Source: Acidobacteriaceae bacterium (GTDB taxonomy: Bacteria > Acidobacteriota > Terriglobia > Terriglobales > Acidobacteriaceae). From it: a DNA stretch of 10,833 nt. Positions 6,288 to 10,833 of this stretch are shown in pieces. The stretch spans positions 1-10,833 of the forward strand of contig JASHUF010000117.1 of NCBI GenBank assembly GCA_030040175.1, written 5' to 3'. The notes below the pieces were generated by a model. That model did no database searches. It saw nothing but the letters and a program-made list of their open reading frames with translations, and had not been told where the DNA came from. The position numbers and the translations under genes were made by a program. How positions within the stretch are numbered: position 1 is the stretch's first letter; every line of letters begins with the position of its first letter.

Positions 6288-8235
6288 GTTTCTCCGGCGT
6301 GTCCCAGAAGTATGTCTGCACGAAGTACGATTTGGCCCACATGGTTCCATAGCCCATGTGCACGTTTTCGGGCACGTTCTCCAGACCGCCGGTTACGGCC
6401 ACGGGCTGCGGCGCATAGCCCACGGTGCCGATGCACACCAGCTGCTGGCTGAAGAAGTCCCACACGGCGCGGCCCAGCTGCTCATACTCGGCGTCGGACC
6501 TGGCGCTGTACCAGGCGGCCATGCGATCAAACTGGTCGATCCACTCCTGCGGCGGCTTCACGCCCGATTTTCCCTGGCTGTAGTACCAGAGCCACCAGTC
6601 GATGGCGTAGAAGAGGACCTCCTGCGGATTCCACTTCGTCACCCAGGGAAGATAGGCCGAAATCTCTTCCACCATGTCGGCATTCCAGCACGTACAGTCC
6701 TGATTGCCGGCCCGGCAGAGCCATTCGCGGTAGCGAAAGTCGGTTTCCTTCATGACCGCTTCGATCCCCACCTGGGCCCAGTCCTGGCGCACGAATTCGA
6801 GCAGCTCATCGGGAAACGTCTGCTTGTTGAAGACGACAACGGAGACGAAACGATTGCCGTCGGGATCCAGACGGAAGAGCTCGTTCGCGGGGCGGCGCAG
6901 GCCCATCTCGTCGAGCAGCTGGTTTGCCCGGGCGGGATTGTAGCCGGCGCAATAGGAGATCCAAACGGGGTTGAAGTAGGAGACGCTGGGGCTGATCGTC
7001 GCCTGCCACTCCTTTGCCTGCCCGAAATAGAGCGTCTGATTGATGCGCTGGCGATCGATGGCGTACGACAGGGCCTGGCGGAAGCGCAGATCGTTGTAGA
7101 CCTTTCGCTTCACCGGGTCCTTGTGATTCAGGTTGAAGGCGAACATGCATTCCGACCCGTCCGCCAGATGCCAGTGGCGGATGCTGTAATGGCCGCGCGC
7201 GGCATTCTTGATGAAGATGGAAATCTGCGACATGTCGCAGATGCCCTCCGAAACCGAGCCGGTCGCGCGGCGCGCCTCCTGCAAACGCTCGTCTTCGACC
7301 ACCTGCACAAAGAGCCGGTCGATATAGGGCAGCTGGTTGCCTTCCTGGTCGACCTCGAAGAAGTACGGATTGCGCTCGTAGATGTCGTGCGTCGTCGTGG
7401 AGGCGACACGGACCCACGGCGCCACATGCGGCTTGTTGATCACCGGATGCATGTATTCGCGGACCATCATGTAGTACTGGTACCAGGCCGCGAATCCATG
7501 CTGGCGCGCAATCTTGTCGGCATCGGGATTGAAAGCCGCGTGGAACTGCTTCATCCAGTGTGCGGGCTGGCCGAAGTAAGTGCCGAAGGCCATGTACTCC
7601 GAGGCCGAGAGATTGAGGCAGGGCCGGAAGGGCTCGCGGAACGCGATGCGAAAGGTGAGCCGGTCGAGCTGCGTAAATTCAGCGTATTCGTCGCCCACCT
7701 TGAAGGTTCTGGGCCCCTCGGGAAAGATGGTGGGATTGCGCGCCTCGTTCCACCACCACCACAGAACATCCGCGGCGGTCAGATCCACGCCGTCCGACCA
7801 CTTCATCCCTTCGCGGATGTGAAAGGTGAACGCGCGAAAGTCCGGGGTCGCGGTGACCACGTCGCACAGGTGCGGACGGATCACGCGGCCCTGATTGTCA
7901 GTCTCCTGCGCGGCCACAATAAGCGTGCCGTCCAGGTGGAAACGGCCTCCGGGGCTCTCCGCCTGATCGTAAAGCGTGCCCCCGTACCGGCCGATCTGCG
8001 CCACCTGCCGGACGAAGGGAACGGCCGGCAGCCGCTTCTCCACCGGAGGCAGTTTTCCTGCGGCAACGCGCGCGGCCAGCATGGGAGCCTCGCGATACTT
8101 TCCGCCGGGCGGCGGCTGCGCCACCGGTTGCCCGGAGGCTTCCCCGCCGGCTTCGCCCGGCCGGATGGACATGGTTACCAGAGACGCGGCAGTGGCGCAG
8201 CGCAGAAACCTGCGCCGGCTGATTCTACCGTCCAT
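6280..8235 (-). CDS. Family-5 extracellular solute-binding protein with Tat signal
   Basis: A 651-residue periplasmic or cell-surface receptor that captures the importer's substrate. The N-terminus MDGRISRRRFLRCATAASLV holds a twin-arginine motif (SRRRFLR, 6-12) and a short hydrophobic stretch, so it probably leaves the cell folded through the Tat pathway; no lipobox is evident. The family-5 signature FTFHIREGMKWSDGVDLTAA lies at 136-155. The protein is long for this family (often about 500-600 residues) and rich in aromatic residues, including four consecutive Trp (159-162) and a WWLWYY cluster near the C-terminus. Start ATG 8233-8235 is chosen over the ATG at 8346 because it places the Tat motif at the N-terminus; it overlaps the preceding GH30 stop by 11 bp. 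Family-5 receptors are annotated as peptide-binding, but characterised ones in Thermotoga bind beta-linked oligosaccharides. With GH30 neighbours, a glycan ligand is the better guess. Confidence 0.92.
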   Translation of the reverse strand: MDGRISRRRFLRCATAASLVTMSIRPGEAGGEASGQPVAQPPPGGKYREAPMLAARVAAGKLPPVEKRLPAVPFVRQVAQIGRYGGTLYDQAESPGGRFHLDGTLIVAAQETDNQGRVIRPHLCDVVTATPDFRAFTFHIREGMKWSDGVDLTAADVLWWWWNEARNPTIFPEGPRTFKVGDEYAEFTQLDRLTFRIAFREPFRPCLNLSASEYMAFGTYFGQPAHWMKQFHAAFNPDADKIARQHGFAAWYQYYMMVREYMHPVINKPHVAPWVRVASTTTHDIYERNPYFFEVDQEGNQLPYIDRLFVQVVEDERLQEARRATGSVSEGICDMSQISIFIKNAARGHYSIRHWHLADGSECMFAFNLNHKDPVKRKVYNDLRFRQALSYAIDRQRINQTLYFGQAKEWQATISPSVSYFNPVWISYCAGYNPARANQLLDEMGLRRPANELFRLDPDGNRFVSVVVFNKQTFPDELLEFVRQDWAQVGIEAVMKETDFRYREWLCRAGNQDCTCWNADMVEEISAYLPWVTKWNPQEVLFYAIDWWLWYYSQGKSGVKPPQEWIDQFDRMAAWYSARSDAEYEQLGRAVWDFFSQQLVCIGTVGYAPQPVAVTGGLENVPENVHMGYGTMWAKSYFVQTYFWDTPEKHA

Positions 8236-9679
8236 CGCCTCGCCATACGAAGGTGACGGTGGTATTCGCGGGCAGGGTGTCATAGAGCGCCTGGCCGTGC
8301 CAGACGATCTTGAAGCTCTGCGGGTCGTCGGTGTCGTTATAGGCAATCAGCACCAGCGAGCCGTCGGGATTCTGAAAGGCGACGTTCAGCACCTTGGGGT
8401 TGTCGTCCGACTGGATGCGCAAAGCCCCGTTGATCACGAACTTCGTGAACTGCCCCATGGTGTAGTACTCGGTGGTGTACTCCACCGTGCCCGCCCGTTT
8501 GTCTTTGGTGTGAACCATCACCAGGCCGGTGCAGGTATCGCATCCCCCGCGATTCGGCCCGAGGTTCTCGTCGGTCGCCACCGGCCACTTGACGAAGCTC
8601 TTGCCCCAGTTGCGGAAAACATTCACCATGTCGTGCATGTCCTGTTTCTGCTGCTTGCTGCCCTCGCCAAAGCCGGAGCGCTCCGTCATGAACATCTCGG
8701 TGCCATAGCGGTCGTGCAATTCGGACTGAATGGCCGGCGGACCGCTGTAGCCATGCCAGGCCACGCCGCCCACGAACGGCGAATTCCGGATCGCCGGATC
8801 GGCAAGCAGCGGTTCGACAAGATCGGCGGCGCTCCAGTTGAAGTCCAGGAGCAGGATCTTCGTGGTCAGATGATTTTTTTCGAAGGCCGGGAACCAGTAG
8901 TCCTTGAGCATCGTCGCCATCTCCGCGGAGGTAATGGTCCGCAGCGACGGGTAATTCACATCCTGGCAGCAGGTCGGCTCATTGTTGAGGGTGATGTAAT
9001 CCACGTGCAGCCCATGCGCCTCATAGGCCTGGATCGTCTTCACGAAGTAATTGGCGTGATGGAGGTAGTACTGCGGCAGCACGTCGCCGGCCACCAGCGA
9101 TCCGCTCGACTTCATCCAGGCCGGCGGGCTCCAGGCGTTGATCATCAGCGTAAGCTTCGGATTCAGCTTGCGCGCCGTCAGCGTCAGGGGAATGATGTCG
9201 GCCAGGTCGTGATCGATGCTGAAATGCGGCAGGCTCGGGTCGCCGCGGTCCGCTTCGTTGTCATCGAGGGTATACCAGCCGCGGGTCAGGTCGCTGGAGC
9301 CGATGGGATTGCGCAGGAAGCTGACGCCGATGCCCGCAACCGGATCGAAGAGACGCTTCATGACTTCATCTCTCTGCACCGGAGAGAGCTTCTCGTTGAT
9401 GAGCCAGGCGGCACCGTCAGTGAAGGCTGCGCCGCCGCCTTCCATCCGCTGATAGGTCACCTTCTCATCCACGTGGATGGCAGGGACGGAGTCTTCCGTG
9501 TTGCTGCCGAAGGCAAGCTCCGGCTGCTCTTCGAGACCGGCGACCAGCCCGTGCTCATCGGTGGTCGTGATCCAGGAGCGGACCGGCGCCTGCTGCGCTT
9601 GAACAGCGGCGGTTGAGAAACAGACGGCTGCGACCCATGCTAACGGCGATTTTGACGCGAACACCGGATTCCACCTCAT
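8225..9679 (-). CDS. Secreted GH30-family glycoside hydrolase
   Basis: A 484-residue retaining glycosidase. Residues 1-28 (MRWNPVFASKSPLAWVAAVC and on to AVQA) look like a Sec signal peptide with cleavage after AVQA. The mature part begins with VRSWITTTDEHGL (33-45, side-domain strand), then GGGAAFTDGAA (81-91), IGSSD (126-130), NAWSPPAWMK (181-190), TLNNEPT (230-236) with acid/base Glu234, WHGYSG (308-313) and FMTERSG (330-336) with nucleophile Glu333. It ends at the last side-domain strand (VTFVWRG). The start is set at ATG 9677-9679 because the signal peptide begins there; an upstream in-frame ATG (9766) would add 29 residues of non-signal sequence. Neither has a good ribosome binding site, so the start is the least certain point. 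It is the first gene of the importer operon and probably produces the oligosaccharide that is imported. It shares many motif blocks with the cytoplasmic GH30 but is clearly diverged, not a recent duplicate. Confidence 0.92.
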   Translation of the reverse strand: MRWNPVFASKSPLAWVAAVCFSTAAVQAQQAPVRSWITTTDEHGLVAGLEEQPELAFGSNTEDSVPAIHVDEKVTYQRMEGGGAAFTDGAAWLINEKLSPVQRDEVMKRLFDPVAGIGVSFLRNPIGSSDLTRGWYTLDDNEADRGDPSLPHFSIDHDLADIIPLTLTARKLNPKLTLMINAWSPPAWMKSSGSLVAGDVLPQYYLHHANYFVKTIQAYEAHGLHVDYITLNNEPTCCQDVNYPSLRTITSAEMATMLKDYWFPAFEKNHLTTKILLLDFNWSAADLVEPLLADPAIRNSPFVGGVAWHGYSGPPAIQSELHDRYGTEMFMTERSGFGEGSKQQKQDMHDMVNVFRNWGKSFVKWPVATDENLGPNRGGCDTCTGLVMVHTKDKRAGTVEYTTEYYTMGQFTKFVINGALRIQSDDNPKVLNVAFQNPDGSLVLIAYNDTDDPQSFKIVWHGQALYDTLPANTTVTFVWRGDGR

Positions 9680-9811
9680 CGCTTGAATCGAATTCACTGA
9701 CGCCGGCGACTGTACCGGGGGATTGCGGGCCTCGCAGATGCGGCTCCGGCCGGCGATCGCACCCATATCGCGCGCGAATCTGAAAACCCGGGCGTGAGCT
9801 CGTACTTCTTT

Positions 9812-9829
9812 TAGACAATCGGTTGTTCA
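9812..9829. promoter_or_regulatory. Imperfect 18-bp palindrome, probable LacI-family operator (operon 2)
   Basis: TAGACAATCGGTTGTTCA matches the perfect palindrome at 2004-2021 at 15 of 18 positions and keeps the core ACAATCG.TTGT. It lies 11 bp downstream of the -10 box, the same position as in the other promoter (10 bp). Binding there would block transcription initiation of the six-gene importer operon. Confidence 0.78.
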
Positions 9830-9840
9830 AAAGCACGGCC

Positions 9841-9870
9841 ATTATATGCCCGGCTCTCAGGAAGCGTCAA
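9841..9870 (-). promoter_or_regulatory. Sigma70-type promoter of the GH30-importer operon
   Basis: On the minus strand, TTGACG (9865-9870) and a perfect TATAAT (9841-9846) are separated by 18 bp. The expected transcription start is near 9834, giving a leader of about 155 bases to the chosen GH30 start. A promoter this close to consensus fits a gene set that is strong when induced and needs tight repression by the operator just downstream. Confidence 0.8.
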
Positions 9871-9944
9871 ACAGATTCGCAAGCGCCGCATGAGGAACGC
9901 TCTGCCACGCCTTTGCCGCCTGGCGCAGCGCCCTGCAGGGACAG

Positions 9945-10833
9945 CTAACTCATGGAGTTCCGGAAATGAACGGACTGATGAACATGCGGCAGGCGAAATG
10001 CTTCGAACATGGAGACGAGGGTGAAGACCGATACGACCAGAAAGGCGAAGCGAAAATCCTCGAGCGCCGGGATATTTCCCGGCAGGCCGCGCACAATCGA
10101 AGGGGCACGCAACAGCGCCGCTCCCAGGGCTACGCCCATACCCCCCGAAAGCTGCGCGATGCCGCTGAGAAACGCGTTGGCGCGGCTCATTCGGTCACGC
10201 GGCACATCCAGATAGGCGAGGGTGCCGATGGCGGTAAACTGCAGGGAGCGCAGTGCGCCGTGGACAGCGAGCATGGCCACCACGATGAATGGGGAGGTCT
10301 GCGGCGAAATCACAGCCAGGATCACGATCGAGATCGACGTCAACACGCCGTTGACGATCATCACCCGGCGAAAGCCCCAGCGCATGAGAATGCGCACGAC
10401 CGCCGCCTTCATGAGGAGATCGCCGGCAAACAACGCCAGCAGAAAGAGTCCGGAATGGAACGCGTCATAGCCGAACTCGCTTTGAAACATGACCGGCAGC
10501 AGGAAAGGCAGCGCGTTGACGCCGGCGCGGAAGAACGAGCCGCCAAAGACCGCCTGGGCAAAGGTAGGCAGGCGGAGAGAGTGGAAATCGATCAACGAGT
10601 TTGTGCGAGGACGGGCGCCAAGAACGGCAGCGGTTCCGAGCAGAAGACCGAGTGCGAGCCTGGCGCCGATACCGAAGGGGCTGTCCCGCCCCTGCGCGAT
10701 CTCTTCGAACGCGATGACCACGCATGTGGAAGCCGAGCCGGCCAGTAAAAAGGTCCGCCAGTCGAACCGGTGGCGCTCACAGGATCTTTCGTTGGTCACG
10801 AAGCAGCAGGTCAACACGAGCGCGACCATGCCG
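9945..10833 (-). CDS. MFS multidrug-type transporter, DHA2 (EmrB/QacA-like), N-terminus beyond window
   Basis: The C-terminal 295 residues of an inner-membrane major facilitator superfamily protein are visible; the reading frame is open to the right edge, so the first visible Met (10827-10829) is not taken as the start. About eight hydrophobic segments can be traced, counted from that Met at roughly 26-44, 54-72, 90-115, 126-146, 155-175, 181-205, 217-240 and 259-278. The stretch DVPRDRMSRANAFLSGIAQL (208-227), leading into SGGMGVALGAALL, resembles the late-membrane motif of 14-helix drug:proton antiporters. The visible size suits the second half of such a protein. The gene points toward the importer operon but lies upstream of that operon's own promoter and operator, so it is probably a separate unit. 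Its substrate cannot be inferred, and a sugar exporter or uptake role is not excluded. Confidence 0.8.
   Translation of the reverse strand, partial: GMVALVLTCCFVTNERSCERHRFDWRTFLLAGSASTCVVIAFEEIAQGRDSPFGIGARLALGLLLGTAAVLGARPRTNSLIDFHSLRLPTFAQAVFGGSFFRAGVNALPFLLPVMFQSEFGYDAFHSGLFLLALFAGDLLMKAAVVRILMRWGFRRVMIVNGVLTSISIVILAVISPQTSPFIVVAMLAVHGALRSLQFTAIGTLAYLDVPRDRMSRANAFLSGIAQLSGGMGVALGAALLRAPSIVRGLPGNIPALEDFRFAFLVVSVFTLVSMFEAFRLPHVHQSVHFRNSMS

Larger units (their letters stand above)
9680..9944. other. Intergenic region between the MFS gene and the GH30-importer operon
   Basis: This 265-bp gap holds the promoter (9841-9870), the operator (9812-9829) and a leader of about 155 bases for the downstream operon. 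The part nearest the MFS stop (about 9880-9944) is GC-rich with small self-complementary pieces such as CCCTGCAGGG and GGCGCTGCGCC on the minus strand. No T-run follows them, so no intrinsic terminator is called. No small gene with a convincing start signal was seen. Confidence 0.6.

Noticed and set aside
6268..8256. A 662-residue plus-strand open frame covering the whole binding-protein gene
   Set aside because: It is antisense to a gene with a clear family signature and Tat signal. Its translation is rich in Arg, His, Val and Gly with no recognisable domain, as expected for the complement of GC-rich coding sequence.
8236..8346. Upstream ATG (8346) as start of the binding protein
   Set aside because: It would place 37 residues lying inside the GH30 coding region before the Tat motif, which must be near the N-terminus to work.
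7976..9616. A 546-residue plus-strand open frame opposite the secreted GH30 gene
   Set aside because: The opposite strand carries a complete GH30 enzyme with both catalytic Glu residues. The plus-strand product has shadow-like composition and no motifs or start signals.
9880..9944. Possible terminator after the MFS gene, with CCCTGCAGGG and GGCGCTGCGCC on the minus strand
   Set aside because: The stems have little or no loop and no T-run follows, so an intrinsic terminator is not supported.

Overview
The window (about 60% GC by eye) reads almost entirely on the minus strand and looks like a bacterial carbohydrate-utilisation locus. The organism is probably a soil or plant-matter degrading Gram-negative such as an Acidobacteriota or Verrucomicrobiota. 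That placement is an inference from the high GC, the paired GH30 glycosidases, the TIM-barrel 'sugar phosphate isomerase' and the LacI-type operators; no rRNA or marker gene confirms it.

Read in the direction of transcription (high to low coordinates), the layout is as follows. (1) 9945-10833 holds the C-terminal part of a multidrug-type MFS transporter that runs off the right edge. (2) 9680-9944 is a control region with a near-consensus sigma70 promoter and an 18-bp operator. (3) A tightly packed six-gene operon occupies 9679-2160: a secreted GH30 glycoside hydrolase, a Tat-exported family-5 substrate-binding protein, two Opp/Dpp-type permeases and two Opp/Dpp-type ATPases. Its genes overlap by 11, 8 and 4 bp or are separated by 1 and 9 bp. 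(4) 1989-2159 is a second control region with the same promoter-operator architecture and a perfect 18-bp palindrome. (5) A second operon, 1988 to the left edge, encodes a GH30 hydrolase without a signal peptide and a sugar phosphate isomerase/epimerase-like protein that is cut by the window edge.

Taken together, the genes suggest a two-compartment pathway. The exported GH30 enzyme trims a beta-linked glycan outside the cytoplasm, the Opp-type importer takes up the oligosaccharide, the cytoplasmic GH30 cleaves it and the isomerase-like enzyme processes a product. Both operons carry nearly the same operator just downstream of their -10 boxes, so they are probably co-repressed by one LacI-family regulator that is not encoded here. 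The substrate cannot be read from the sequence; calling the importer a peptide transporter from homology alone would probably be misleading.

There is no gene-free stretch longer than 300 bases, and I saw no RNA gene, CRISPR array, insertion sequence or convincing intrinsic terminator. Long plus-strand open frames opposite the operon are treated as antisense shadows.
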